Assembly: GCA_964017145.1 (NCBI GenBank)
Contig: OZ024847.1
Span: 1,054,001 to 1,118,000 of the forward strand
Direction of reading: 5' to 3'
Source: Agrocybe praecox
Lineage: Eukaryota; Basidiomycota; Agaricomycetes; Agaricales; Agrocybaceae
DNA length: 64,000 nt
The notes below the pieces were generated by a model. The model searched no databases. It was given only the letters and a program-made list of their open reading frames with translations, and was not told the origin of the DNA. The position numbers were made by a program, and so were the translations under genes. Numbering within the stretch: position 1 is the first letter of the stretch; every line of letters starts with the position of its first letter. Shown here one piece after another: positions 13,826 to 27,902 of the stretch.

Positions 13826-14300
13826 CTCGAGAGGAAGTACGCAATCAACGACTGATATAGTACAGAGCAAAACAAGGATCCATCATAACTTTGGTTCCAA
13901 AAGTGAAAGGCTATGTGGGACCAGGGACTCAGGAACATACATAAGGGGCCGTCGGCAACGTGATGGAACCACGCCTTTCCCCCTTTCCCAAACCAGTTGA
14001 AACCACGAGTCTCCACGAGTCTTCTTGCAACTACAGTGCCATCACAGAAATTCAATCAGCATCTGGCGATTTTCATTGCGATAACAAAGCCAAGCCCAGG
14101 TTCCTCACAAGCTGCAAAATCCCCTCGAAATTCACTCTTTTTTCCTCTACTGAGATGGTGGCATGACATACTGCATTTAGCCCATATGGCTATGCATCTG
14201 TCAGTAGACCATGGTGGGCGCACAACCTGTGCACCTTCCCCGTTCGCGAAGAATACATAAAGAAACACATACGGCAATGACAACTACAGGTTTCCTTAGT
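13826..14300. promoter_or_regulatory. Divergent promoter region between CorA-like and EH-domain genes
   Basis: The flanking genes diverge, so this stretch of about 475 bp should hold both promoters. No clear TATA element or conserved motif stands out. Open frames here overlap each other on both strands and show no family signature. Confidence 0.3.
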
Positions 14301-17244
14301 ATGTCTCTATCTTCAGTTGCATCAACCCTCAAGAATTTTATCGCGACCGGGGATGAAATTCATCTGGCACACAAATTTCTGGAGTTGAACAAATGGACCT
14401 GTTCCGACACGCTGAGTATTGATATGGCAATAGGAATCCTCAAACAAAACGGACTATCGTACAAACAAATCCGAGAAATATGGAACGTTGCCGATAGAAA
14501 GGGTACTGGCCATCTGGCGAGGGACGAGCTAACCATTCTCATACGACTTATGGGGTGGGTGCAAGCTGGAAAATCGGTTGACACGGCCTTTTTGCTGGAT
14601 CGCGGTGAGTTGTATAACTTGGTTATCTCGGCTCTTTTCTTACAAGCAAACAGAGGGACCTCTGCCTATAATAAAAGGAATTACTGACCAAGTGGAACTT
14701 GAAGCCAAGAAACATATCGATTTTGGCGCTCAGTCTCGAGAAAGCCAAGCTAGTAACAGTACCGCTAGGGTCCAACGTACCTCGTCCAGAGCCAGTAAAC
14801 AGAAGGCCGATGTCCTATTTCAGGTGATGCCTATCACTGAAGATGACCTGGTTGACTTGGAACGGATTTTCATGGCATTGAATCCTATCAATGGCTGTCT
14901 TCATAGTACGTAGGCATGTTTTGTGTGCACATATCCATTAAGCTCATGAACAAGATAGAACGCGACATCATGGCTTTTTATATGGATACTATGCCGGAGC
15001 TTGCTTTCGATCAGTTGTACAAAATCATGTTTGTTTCCTTCTTTCCCAACCCTTCCCTGCGGCATATATTCAATTTTTTTCTGTAGGTCTGTCCTCCGAA
15101 TTTCAAGCGCGGGTGATGTAGATTTCTCCAATTTGGTCGTGGGATTCTATATCGTGAAAGGCTTGAAGGGTGGAACATTGTCCTCGATACCAACTTCGCC
15201 TGAAATCGAAAGATTATATATCCACCTCACACAACGTATGAGGAGCCGTAGCTTCGAAACTTTGGGAGAGATGAACTCTCAATCCTCCAGCGAGCGCTCT
15301 CTAGAAAGTGTACGAGAAACCGAACTATATGAAGATGTGGAACGTGATGTCGAAGACCTTATAAAGGACATTCGAAAGATGAAATGCATCGGCACCTCCA
15401 TGTCGATGATTTTTAAGAGGAAATATGAAATTCTCCCGGTAGAGCTAGCCCAAATGTGGTATGTCTGTCTCACTCCTCCAAGTATTGACGCATTCCTGAT
15501 CCCAATGTCATTCTCTAGGAAAGTCTCCGATCCGACATCTGAATACCTCATCAACGAGGAAAGGCTGGCGGTCATGGAACGATTGATTCGACAGCGACTT
15601 TCGAAAAAGCTTCATACCGAAGTTACGCCAAATATTTCTTCTCCCACTGCGCGACCGCTGCCTCCTGTCCCGCCGCAAACGCAACTTAACATCAACCCTC
15701 GTCCTCCTCAATATCGTTCGCGGATGTATCCTACGCCGCTTGTAGCATACAACAGCATAATCGACGAAATCACAAAATCAACCCGACAACTTGACCAGAT
15801 TATAAAAGACCAGGAAAGGTCCCACAATGACGTTTGTGAAGCTCATGCGGCACTCGAACATGAACATCTCCTTACCAAACTGAGGGAGAGGCAATTACAA
15901 GACAACCTTTCTCGCAAAGAGATCGAGTTGGAGGAGACAGCCAGGCAACTCGAACACGCAAATCGTGTAATGTCTGAGAACCAAATATCCTTGGACGAGT
16001 GTCGTGCTGCTCTCATAGAGTCCAACAGTCTCGCTGATCGGCTCCAATCGACCTTAAACTTACAGAAGCGGCAAATATCGGATTACGCAGAAACCGTTTT
16101 CGAAGTTCGCTCGGAATGCAAGGACCTACAGCACAAGTTACATAAAGCTGAAGCAGACAAATCTGAAGCGATTCTCGAAGCGAGCGACCTTCAACAAATA
16201 TTGACGCTCAAGGATACACAGATAACAGAATTACACGATCGAATAGCCGAACTGACGAAGAAGGCATCGAAATCATTTGAACAGCGTGACACTGGACCGG
16301 ATTCTTTGCATATAGGCTTGCGAAAATCAGCGTTGGGAGTGCGGGCTCCCACTCTCTTCTTTAACCCTCCCCTCTCGCCTTCATTGTCCGCCTCTATCTC
16401 TGGACCATACCGATGGAATGCTCTCGATGAGCACTTGGCGGGAACACAGAAAGCACTGGACCCCCTGGCTCAACCTCAACCTCAGCCTCCCTCTTTGACT
16501 CTGCATAAAAATCATGAGTCTGACACACCTATACAGAATTTTCTCCGCAAACGGCCGCCATCTCTTCTGGTGGCACCTTTATTACAACTCCCAAAGCATT
16601 CTTCGGCGGATAGTCACAGCTTGCTCACAATTTCGGACTTGCTCTATGACGCAGAAGAAGAGGAAGATCTCGCTGATTACAAATATTACGAACAATTTTT
16701 GCGAGACATGGACCTTTTAAAATCAGATGTGGAAATCAAAGGGTTTATAAGTGACGTAGTGTCCAGATTATTTATGTCGGTATATGGCTTCGAAGCTGAC
16801 GACTTGGCGCTCTTTGGGTGCGTATTTTTTTATGATCATGCTGGATTGTCCCAACTGAAGATACGTGTCTGCAGAAAATTGGCTTTGATAAAGGATAAAT
16901 GCACCGATATGGAAGACTTCAAACACGCTGTATCCCTCATAAGGAACAAGTTGAAAGAGAAGGCCAACTCAACCATAGCAACGACCACAAAACACGTATA
17001 TCCTACTGCTAACTCGTTGGAAGGATCGGCAACACCAGCAACCCTCCATTATCAGCACGACTTATCACCCTCGTCATTTCACCCCCCGAAGATGTTCGGT
17101 CGAATGGACCAGCTTGAAAAAGTGGGTATTGACGACACAGAAGAGGCAGGAAAGGACGCTGTCTTTCAAGGGGGGCTTATGGGTCAGGGTGTTCTAAGAT
17201 TTCATATACCGAAGCGTTCAAGTCAACTTGTTTTCGCAACTTAG
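14301..17244 (+). CDS. EH-domain / coiled-coil protein, paralogue 1 (Ede1/Eps15-like architecture)
   Basis: The first EH domain (about residues 15-95) contains NGLSYKQIREIWNVADRKGT, with the IW-x-x-AD core of EH domains. The EF-hand-like loop D-R-K-G-T-G...DE could still bind calcium. A GPLPIIKGI motif follows, shared with both paralogues. A second EH-like part includes AFDQLYKI and, after an intron, DVDFSNLVVGFYIVKGLKGG. A third, weaker one lies around DIRKMKCIGTSMSMIF...ILPVELAQMW. Next come a proline-rich linker, a long coiled coil (about 15,750-16,290) and another EH-like segment (DLLKSDVEIKGF...YGFEADDLALFG), after which an intron at about 16,818-16,875 leads to the last exon. EH proteins bind NPF peptides and act in early endocytosis; that role is inferred from the family. 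The start at 14301 is chosen because MSL matches the starts of the paralogues. An in-frame ATG at 14278 is the alternative. Confidence 0.7.
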
Positions 17245-17459
17245 CGTCAATGAAGATCATACCAAAATAATTTTGTGATGGTCGGTCCATTCATCGCCAT
17301 TTTTCAGTGCTCAGCCTCGCCCAGTGTTATTTACGTGAGGGCTGTGCAACCTGTACTTGGGCAACCGTGACAGCTGCCGTCGGGTACTCGACAACACGGT
17401 TGACTCTGTGCAGTAATAAAGGCATTAGCCGTTGAGGTTCTTGATGTCTTCTCCCTTCC

Positions 17460-19842
17460 ATGTCTCATCTTCTGCCATTGGACCTCTTTGTTGCGACAAA
17501 AAATGAGATGCAGCTCGCGGATAGGATTCTGGGCTTAAATACGTGGAATCCATCCAAAGTTCTCAGTATCGACTCTGCTATCAATATGCTCAAGCAAAAC
17601 GGACTGTCTTACAAGCAGATTCGTGAAATTTGGAGCATCGCCGACAGGAATGGTACTGGAAAGCTCACGAAGGACGAACTCTATGCTTTGATACGACTCA
17701 TGGGATGGGTACAGGCTGGTGAGAATTTAGATGTCAAGCTCTTAAAACAAGGTATGTATATGAAGGTGTTCAATAGGGTCCTGACCTGACCTTCCTATCA
17801 TTCGACACTAGCCGGTCCGACACCCCAAATCAAAGGAATTCAAGAGAAATTGTTGGATGATGTGAGACGCCATAGATCGTCTACGCAGACGGAATCAGAT
17901 ATCTCTGTATTATTAGAGGATATCAGACGGTTGAACGGTATCAGTGGGACGACAGTGTTGAGATTTTGGGAAGATTATCGAATCCACCCTGTCGAGCTGG
18001 CAAAGATATGGTACGTAATTATCTCTCACCTTCTAAATTACCTTAACATTGTATATTAGGCAAAGATCTTCTACGAAATGCACTACCCCGCCATTGTTAG
18101 GTACAGGACTGCCTGTCGATGAAGAACGACTAAAAATAGTTGAGGACCTTCTTCGCCAATGCCTTAATGAACGATCACTATCATTATCCGAGAAAGCACC
18201 GAAACCCAAGGATTTCGAACTGGCGGCCCCCTCGCCTTTAAATATAAGCAAAAAGACTAAACCCATACCTCAGCTAGTACGCTCCCCAATTTCATCCGAC
18301 TGGCAGGTTCCTCATTGTCCTGCTATTACACCCTCTACCACAAGTTCGCAGTGTCCACCATATCCGAACTTACTTGGTATAACGGGCGAACATGACAGGG
18401 ATATGGACGCCGGATTGAAAGGAAACCCAGAAGGACTAGAGTCTACTCACCAAGATCTTCAACAATCCCAAAACCTAGAACTAAAGTCCTTGAAGACTTC
18501 TCTCCTTAAACTGGAAGCAGATCTTACATGTGCCATACGCGAGGTAGAAAGCCTGCGTCAACTTGCCAACAATCACCGTGCACGCTTTATAGAACTAGAG
18601 ACCAATATCTTTACGAGAAGGACGGAATCTACAACGCAGAAGGACCAAACCGTCTACAGAGGGATTGCTTCCCATACCAACACAGATGGTTCAACTAGCG
18701 AACAAGCAAACACCGGGGTTATAGCTTCGAACCAGACTTCTCACCATATGCATGAAGTCCCTCGAGAAAAATCGTTTATACAGGAAAAAGAAACCCCCAG
18801 GTTGGATGACCAAGTACCTTCGAGAGCAATAAATGGAATTCCCGACGCTTCAGAAGACCTGGCAGCAAATCTTTTTGCAGGTGATGACAATGCTTTGGAG
18901 CGAACCGCTAGGTATCGACTAGAGGATACAGAATCTCCCTCGTTTACAAAACCCAGGAAGCTGTACTGGGTGGCAAATCCGGATCCTGCTTCTGACTACC
19001 AACTTTCTCCCCCATGGAAAGGAAACCCTACACAAGAAAATAAATTCAATCTTGCAGACGTATCTCACTGGCCATCTTCTCCGGAGTTTACCCCAAATCA
19101 TCAGAATTCTTTGGGAATTAACCAACTGGATCAAGCCATTGATACGCACGAGTATGGCATAAAGTGGGAAGGCATTTCTTCCACTTCGTCATCGGCAATT
19201 TCAACACCGCTCATGGTCCCTTTCCTATTACCATACTTGACGGACGGATTTTTGCCAGCTTCTTCAGAAGAGCCAAAATTTGACGACTTATTATCACACG
19301 AAGCGGGCGCTCTCTTTGCATCCTATGGCAATCGGATAAACCCACTTTTGATCTGTGAGGATCAAAGTACGCCATCAGAACAACAGCCCCACCACATTCA
19401 CAAAGGACTGACGAATAACGAAGAAGAACGTTTACCATTTGAAACGGCTCTACGTCAACAATTACTCGATCAGGATGCCTTGAGAAAGTCCAACGAAGAA
19501 CTCAGGCGTCATAACCAGGCCTTGAATGCCGAACTAAAGAAACTTGAAAGGGATACTATCTCGTGCACAAAAAGGTTACGGGAACGAATGGCACAACAGA
19601 ATGGTCACTTGCATGCTAAGCTCGCTAATTCCTTAGCTGAGACTAAAAGAGCAGAAATCGCCTTATCGGAACAACGTGAGCTGCTGCGAAGCTCGAGAGC
19701 TGAAGCCTCCAGAGCTAGAACCGAGGCAGAGCGCCTTCGAGGAGTGGTTCATACCATGAGAAAGGAATTTCTTGATAGTGTTACGCATTCAATGAACCGC
19801 TTGGACTCAATGGTCATGCCTCCAGTGTACAGTGCAGGATGA
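17460..19842 (+). CDS. EH-domain / coiled-coil protein, paralogue 2
   Basis: Tandem paralogue of the gene just upstream, same strand, with about 215 bp between them. The first exon (17460-17751) starts MSHLLPLDLF and holds an EH domain with NGLSYKQIREIWSIADRNGT and EL...IRLMGWVQAG, nearly matching paralogue 1 over this core. The next exon begins with GPTPQIKGI (after an acceptor near 17,812) and has a second, shorter EH-like piece, LRFWEDYRIHPVELAKIW. After an intron at about 18,010-18,060 a single long exon runs to 19842. It is mostly disordered and Ser/Pro-rich, with two coiled coils (about 18,470-18,600 and 19,430-19,760). The middle EH-like domain of paralogue 1 (FSNLVVGFYIVKGL) is missing. 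Outside the EH core the two proteins hardly align, so the tails evolve fast. Confidence 0.7.
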
Positions 19843-21117
19843 AGGGGGAGTTTCTTTGGGTTTTCCCGTGTATTTTATGGAATTCTCAATTCTCGACAAC
19901 TCGGATCGGAATACGGTAATCATCGTGCTCCATCGGCCACTCGTCAATCTCCCTAGTCAACACTCAATATAGGGGACAGTAACTCTGGGATCATAATATG
20001 TGCTATTTGCAACAGGTGGTCACCGTTGGGTTTTACGAAGCCGCTATGCCAGTGTGTGAGAAGAAGAAAAAGCACAGCCGCCCTGTTTGCAACTGGATCG
20101 GAGGCATGTGCAATTATGTCAAGTTTATAATAACCATGTCATGTCGTGGATAACAAAAAATATATAAGTAATACTCGGGTATTGCTCTCCCTGAGGAAAT
20201 ACCCACCCTTTGTTGAAATGACTTTAATCACACCCAGTGGAAAACAAGCTCTAGATGAGTTGATTGTAGGTTTTTTTTCCAAGCATCTGCTTCTGAGACG
20301 GGGTTCAACAGCACCGTATTCGTAGGAAGAAACGGTGAAATCAAATAAAGTTGCAGGATTCGTACTGGGTATCTCCAATGTCAACGAGGAGATTTATTTC
20401 AAAGGGGGAGGCTTCCATGTGGTTACGAGTCTTTTACGTAAGTAAAAACGAGTCCTTTTAATCGAGGGCTTTCTGCGACTTTCTCTGACCCTTGTTGACC
20501 CCCATCAGTGATGGCATCAAATTAGCCATATGGTAACACTAAGTAATCAAATATACTCCGCTTGCTTTTACCTTAAACAGTAGTAAATAGAAAATCAGTA
20601 GTTTATTATATAGTATAGTATATACTGTATTATAATGTTCTGTTCATTTTTCTTATGTTACAATTTATAGATGCGTTGCAACTCCATCGTTGTGTCCGAT
20701 GACGTTGGACAAGGGCATGCCGGTTATCAGTCGGGCCGGCGTGGGAACAACCTGATTTGGGTTGAAATCAAACCATCATTTCCCTAGTGTCGAGTACATA
20801 CTCTTACTCTGCCTAGCTCTGCCTTCTCTATGTCGCTCGTTGGAAGGACGTAGGCGAGCATCTGGCTGCTGTCAGCTAACAACGAGGTAATCGACGACGA
20901 ACATGCTAGCTCCACCACGACACCATTATACCCACCCACTGCAACAGTGACAACCACCATACTGTTGAATTGCTTAGATCTTTGTTGTGTGGACCTCGGC
21001 AGGTATTTTTGTTGTGGTATGGTGGAACTCGTTCGCCGTGTCATGTACATATTCTCTTCCTCAAGAATGGCCGGATGTGAGGAAACTATTTAATTATTTA
21101 TGCCCACCAGTCCCGTC
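19843..21117. other. Intergenic, with an AT-rich near-palindrome
   Basis: No gene seen. Around 20,585-20,640 there is a very AT-rich stretch with a near-palindromic core (tatagtatagtatatactg). Upstream of 21,118 the plus-strand frames are short and show no transporter sequence, so the N-terminal half of the MFS gene that should precede the remnant at 21,118 is absent. Confidence 0.4.
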
Positions 21118-21575
21118 CCGCAGATATTGTTGGCGGAAACATTGGCAAGTTGCGTCGTATGGATGCCACTGTTGTAAGTTTATTTGTTCCCCGAGTTACA
21201 ATGTTCATACTTAACAAAGTACAGTACATGTTCTATGAAGTCACTGGAACCACCGGCGCATTTGTGTCCTCCACTATCAGCCAATTTGCGAACAACTACA
21301 GCTTCTTCATGAGTCCCGTGTTCTTCACTAAATCCTCTGGATCTTCGTTAGCACCCTCAATTTCAAGAATAGCAAAGCAGTCGTACAGGAACTCAAACAA
21401 GCTGGATTAGGTGATGTCGATGGCGGCAAGAAATCTGGCGGCAACTATCTTGTTGCCTTTCTAGTATGTATCAAATTTCTCAGATCAACCATTTTCTGTT
21501 TATTGAACCACCTAATAGCACTTTAACGCTTTATTTGCACAGAGCACTCAAAAATACTCTCGCCCCTGCATTACT
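21118..21575 (+). pseudogene. Remnant of an MFS transporter gene (central exons only)
   Basis: Three pieces of one fungal major-facilitator transporter lie in order. IVGGNIGKLRRMDATV is at 21,118-21,180. After an intron comes YMFYEVTGTTGAFVSSTISQ with FANNYSFFMSPVFF (21,224-21,335). After a frameshift there is FVSTLNFKNSKAVVQELKQA with GGNYLVAFL (about 21,340-21,462), then LTLYLHRALKNTLAPAL (about 21,530-21,575). The order and wording match the usual second half of basidiomycete MFS proteins. The N-terminal half is missing, the frame shifts near 21,340, a block between NYLVAFL and LYLHRAL is lost, and everything after NTLAPAL is replaced by unrelated sequence. It is therefore non-functional as a transporter. 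Confidence 0.6.
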
Positions 21576-23117
21576 TTCCGAACGCGAACACGACATTTAC
21601 GATTCCGGTTTTGCTGACGGCTGTACGGAAAGCATGGAAAACTGCAGGAAACGGTTCGAACTTCTGGAAGCGGATATGGCCGCAGGGTATGACGAGAAGT
21701 GCAGTGCTTTGGCAGCCGCTCTCGACGACATCATACAGGCCTCGCGACACACTGGTATCGAGGAGGAACACGCCCGCTGGAAGCTGCAGCTCACCAATCG
21801 GGTTAACATTTCCGTTCAGGCGACAAAGGTACCTTCAGCGCGCACCTTTGCAGAGGCTAGCCTTTCAACTGAGCCCCAAACTGCCCCCCGCCCTGTCACA
21901 CCTGCTATCCAATCGCTTCCAAATCTCGGCACGCCCAACATCTTACTTCCTTCGTCTGCTACGAGACCTATCGCTATCCCTATTCCCGTCGTCGTGGATT
22001 GCAATCGGAGGCATGGGGAGTTGCAGGAGAGGGAGAGGGAATGGGATAGGATGACGCAGGAGAGGGAGAGGATGCCAACGCCTTTGTATGCTGCAACTCC
22101 GCATGTCTTGCCTCCATCGCCATCGACTGTTGTCGTTCTCCCAGGTGCGCAGGCGCTGGTCCAGGTTCAAGTGCAGATGTATGTCGTGCAGACTCAGACT
22201 CCGCCTCAAGAACCCAGCTCCAGCTCCTCACAAATGCAGACCCGGTACCAAATCTCTGAATCAGCACCAACGAGACGCAGATGCCGATGCATTCCTGCTT
22301 AAGATGATTGACTCTCCTCGATGGCGTTGGTATTTGCGTTGGGAAGCAAAAGCAAAAGCAGGTGCAAGTCCAACAAGACCCCCACCATACTCCCATCCAC
22401 CACCTCCTTATTCCACCACCGTTTTTCCTCCTCCAAATTCTCCTCTATCGTCTCCTTCTGCTCCTTTGTCTCCTCTCGCCACGCTGCTCACAGATGACGG
22501 AGACGACCTCGTCCTAGCCGAGAAGAAATCTCCGTCTCCGATCCCCGTCGACGAACATCGTCGTTCCTCGACCTATTAGAAGTGGCAGGGTACCCCTTTC
22601 TGCGCCTCTGCCTGCCGTCGCGTCAACGTTGTCGTCCACGTCATCGTCGCACTCTCATCATGCTCAGGAGCAGTCCCCGTCCTAGTCCCAGTCCCAGCAA
22701 CATTCCTAGCAGCAGCGACGGCGCACTCACAATCACACCCAACCCCGCCGTCCCTAAATCTCATCCTCCGAGCTCAAGCTGCTCGTGTACCTCTATAGGA
22801 CAATCACGTATGACGTGGAGAGGTGGTATAAGCGGGATGTGATGGTCAAGCAGCGTGGGATGGGGAGCAGCATGGGCGTGGCTATAAGTTCTGGGCGCGC
22901 TGGCGTTGGCGCTAGAGAGGAGAACGTGAATGGCAGCTTTGCGCGCTTCCCGTTAGTCGGAGTCAAAGATGACGCCGGGGATAAAGAAAAGAAGAAAAAG
23001 GAGAAGAGGAAATACACATACAGCGCCGCCAAAGCCAAGCAAGCTGCCCAGCTAGACGTGCAAGATGCACTGCTTGTGATTCGCCTCTGGGCATTTCTGA
23101 GGGCGCTGGCTTCTTGA
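21551..23117 (+). CDS. Low-complexity hypothetical protein, possibly truncated or broken
   Basis: I do not recognise a family. The first frame (to 22,302) begins in the MFS remnant and then reads EREHDIYDSGFADGCTESME, a hydrophilic helical stretch with regular charge spacing, followed by Pro/Ser-rich sequence and an E/R-rich segment. A second frame (about 22,230-22,579) continues with Pro-rich repeats and DDGDDLVLAEKK. A third (about 22,745-23,117) has YLYRTITYDVERWYKRD, a Lys-rich patch and a C-terminal helix. The three could be exons joined by introns I could not place, or one gene broken by frameshifts. Coding bias looks real in the first frame; its own start codon is not evident. Confidence 0.4.
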
Positions 23118-24649
23118 ATCGGTTCGTTCGTTGTCTTTTGGGTTGATGGTCGTGTCGGTTGGATTGGTCATCTCCTCGGTTTCTTTTTCTTTTTTTCTTT
23201 GTCTTCTTTCTCATCGGGTTTCCTTTTCCTTCGTATTTTTTTGGGGTTTTTTTTTCGTCTCTTCTCTTCTCTTCTTATCCTATTTGTGTCTCCTTGCTTT
23301 CACTTTCTCATCATCATCATCATCTTGCTATTCATCTGTCCGTTTGTGCTTTTTCCCTTTTCTCATCCTCATTCTTCAGCTTCTTCTTTCCTCTTAACCA
23401 AAACCTATGCACATACATACATACATACAGTCTCTCTCTAACACGTCTTCTCCGTCCTCTCCTCCACGCTCCTCCTTAGATGGATTCTTCTTGAATGAAG
23501 AATCCGAGTCGACTGGAGTGGTTGGATCGATGGGCTTCTCGCCACTACCACCACCACCAATATCATCTCGACATCCATCATTACCATTACTATCGCGACC
23601 TACTTACGCTACACCCACACGTCTCAACAACACCACACTGCCCGCACGCACGCACCTTTTTAGCTTGACGTATTTATCCCGGCCGATCTTACCCCCACAC
23701 GACACGACCTTGGCCCCGCTGCATGCATGTGTATGTATGCAGGAGAGTAGCGTACAGTCCAGTCCAGTGTGTCACCTTCCACATGTACATTATCCTGCTA
23801 GCCTACTGAGCAGCGAGAGTGCACGCAGGGGATGCATGCATCCCATGCTGCGGCTATCGATCCGTTTTATTTTATGACACCCCCCACCCACATATACATA
23901 CGAAAGTCGCATATTTATATGCGGCCTTTCGACTCTTCAAAATATTCAATCCATCATTTGTTACTAGACGCCCTGGGTACTTTGTTCGCCCTGCTTTTCT
24001 TTGTCTTCCTCTTGTTGCATTCATTGCCAGTCCCTGCCCTGTCTGTCTTTCCTCTTATCCTCACCCCGTCACTCTTTCTCTTTTTGATTTAAAATATCAA
24101 CATGTAAAGTATGATATTTCAAAGTATACAATGATTTTTTTAAGATTTTTTTATCTAATAAGTTCTTGAGTAGTGCAACTATTTGTCTTCTAGGTACTCC
24201 GTCTTTAAACTCTAATTTTCACATGAAGCTACAGCCCAGCAAGGTTTGAGCTGACGGCACTTGGCACTTCCGAGTTGCCTTGCTGGGCAAACTAACAAGT
24301 TCTTGGGATCCAATCCAACTGGCCCTTCAGTAATGGTGCTCATGACCTAAGTATAGTGCTGTGTTGGAATAATCAGCTTAATACAAGCGCATCTGAACGA
24401 GGTGATCACTTTCACATTTCCTTTCATTTTATCTTATCTCCTTATTACATCGTAGCTACACATTTTGTATTTATATCTATACCATAGCTACTTGAATGAT
24501 AAACCTCGCTTGATTGCGAGGGCCCCTACTATAACCCGAGTGACCTCGAAGACCCGGTCATTTTAACATGCTGGGTGCTGCGAGGAACCAACTGAAGGTT
24601 GACGACGAGTAGCGGCTCAATAAAATAAAAATAAAAAAGATGACAATAA
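23118..24649. other. Intergenic, rich in pyrimidine tracts and microsatellites
   Basis: No gene supported. The stretch 23,170-23,400 is strongly T/C-rich. Short simple repeats include (cat)n near 23,310, (cata)n near 23,410-23,430 and an atgcatgtgtatgtatgc cluster near 23,720. Several overlapping open frames exist only because of this biased composition. Confidence 0.45.
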
Positions 24650-26171
24650 AAAAGACTCGTACATGCCACGCGCAGTGATGGCCCTACAAAACAAGTCAAT
24701 ACACCTGAAAGCGGCGAAGTAAATCCCGATAGCGTCTTCTGGCTTTGTAGTCAAACGAAATTCATTGCTTCGGTGCGTATTATAATATCATTATGGCGAT
24801 ACACTCTACTAATGACCTGTATGATAAGCTGGCGGCTTTGATACTAATCGACCGAGGAAAGTTGGCCATAGACACGCCCGTTTACGAATATTTTCCAGAG
24901 CTTCGAAACCCGGTTATCTTTGAATCCACTACTGTGACGAAAAATTCAATCTCTCGACCAGCAAAGAATGTTATCCTTGTGAAGCATCTACTTAACCAAT
25001 CAAGTGGGATGTTCTACCCTGGAATCAATGAAAGAACGAAACTTGGAGTCGCGATGGTGGATGTTTATGCGGAGAAAAAGACACATTCGGCGATGGACCC
25101 TGTTTCTGATTTTCTGAGGAGAATCATCGTGGGTTTACAGTTCAAATAACTAAACAGGCTATATTGACCTTTCCATCCAGGGAGATTTACCCGGATTTCC
25201 TATATTATTTGAACCAGGAACGGATTGTAAGTGTGGTTGCTTTTCTACTTGTCTTCAATACCAGCTTCAACTGAATATTCTGATAGTCGTGTACGGATTT
25301 AATTGTGACATACTAGGATTCATTGTTCAGAAAGTGTCCGGTCAAACTCTCGAAGAATTTTGGTAAGTGTCATCTACGTTCTACTCGGATCATAAAACGA
25401 GCTCATCGTCTGTGAAGCAAGGAAAACATCTTTCGTCCTTTAGGGCTCGAGAGCCCATCGTTTTTGCTGACTCCGGATCTCAGCAGCCGTCTCGTCGACC
25501 TGTCTTTCCGCGAAGAAGATGGAAGTCTCAGTCGCTGGGCAAATCAGATGGATATACCGGAGCAAGATCCTGAGAAAGGTGTGCTAATTTCTATTATTAG
25601 TTTGCCTGCGAGCTGAGAGTCCGCTTTCCAGTCAAGCTCTTCCTTGGGGGAGTGGGGATGTACAGCTCCTTGAGAGATTATCTCACACTACTTCGTCATG
25701 TAATGCAAATCAACGGTGGGATTCTGTTATAGTCTTCTTTGTCTTCCGGCTTATAAAAAATTACCTAGCCGGTATTCCTGTAGAGAAGCCGATTCTCAAA
25801 CAGGAAACCGTACGCGAGATGTTTATTCCTGCACTTACAAACCAGGGATCCAAATCTCTTTCGGCTTTCAACTACACTCCGAAATGCCAGTGGGGTACCG
25901 CGATGGCAATATGCACCGAGGACATCCCGGATGGACGTAGGAAAGGAACTATATTTTGTACGTTTTCATGACTTATGTACTGAGTAATATCTGAACACAC
26001 GAGTAACTTTTAGGGGGAGGATGGGCAGGAACAAGCCACTTTATTGATCCAGAAAGTGGAATCGCTGGGGTAATTGGGACTCAAGTAGCACCTAATGGTG
26101 ACATGCCATGGATCCAGGCTTCATTGAAGCTCTCGGGACTACTCTACTCTGTTTTGGACAAAGGGCACTGA
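24650..26171 (+). CDS. Beta-lactamase-like serine hydrolase (class C / EstB type), N-terminus possibly missing
   Basis: Fungal relative of class C beta-lactamases and carboxylesterases. The frame entering from about 24,653 reads PDSVFWLCSQTKFIAS, giving the catalytic S-x-x-K (SQTK). An intron (about 24,765-24,822, donor gtgcgt) joins this to LAALILIDRGKLAID. Later exons give KHLLNQSSGMFYPG, LPGFPILFEPGTD joined to FVYGFNCDILGFIVQKVSGQ (the Y-x-N position), IFRPLGLESPSFLLTPDL, GGVGMYSSLRDYLTLLRH, PILKQETVREMFIPAL and finally GGGWAGTSHFIDPESGIAGV, the W-x-G-type motif of the family, with a stop at 26169-26171. About seven exons. The usual 60-80 residues before S-x-x-K are not found: the frame is closed by a stop near 24,650 and I see no clear upstream exon. 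It is either 5'-truncated or has an exon I missed. Confidence 0.7.
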
Positions 26172-26472
26172 GCATACAAGAGAATTGCTGTATGATGAGA
26201 ATATGATGAAAATGTAGATTTTACTTACGCAATGCGGTTTTGAGTTACGCGCAACTCGTGCGTGCACGTCGTTGAGCACTGAGCAGTGACTCTGGGCACA
26301 AACTCAGGAGTCAGAGCGCATTTTACAAAGACTAGTCACATGAATGTCGGCAATTACCCACGTGGTGATGCTATTCCTTTTGTCGCCAACAATAGTTCCG
26401 CCAACTTTGCACTCTCTTTCCTTTACCAGCGTTTCCAAATAGTCAATTTCTCCTTATTACCCAGGAAACGAA

Positions 26473-27686
<1,214 letters not shown>

Positions 27687-27902
27687 TCTCCATCTTTTGT
27701 CTAGTTTTGCATAATCATACGTTGTATTATCAGTAAACCCTGTATTGTGCCTTCCCATATTACCATTAGACGACTCGCCTATTAATGACGAGTCAATGAA
27801 GTTTTTACTGCCCTATACGTGAAAATAGCTGACAATTTATCGAAATTACAACGGAGTGTGCTATGATCTATCAGTTTGTTAGAATGTGGTTGTCATATGA
27901 GC

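Noticed and set aside
20585..20640. AT-rich palindrome as a possible MITE
   Set aside because: The arms are short and low-complexity, with no terminal repeats or target duplication that I could find.
23131..24170. Several open frames of 80-155 codons on the plus strand
   Set aside because: They overlap in different frames, are made of Ser/Leu/Phe runs from a pyrimidine-rich stretch, and match no family motif.
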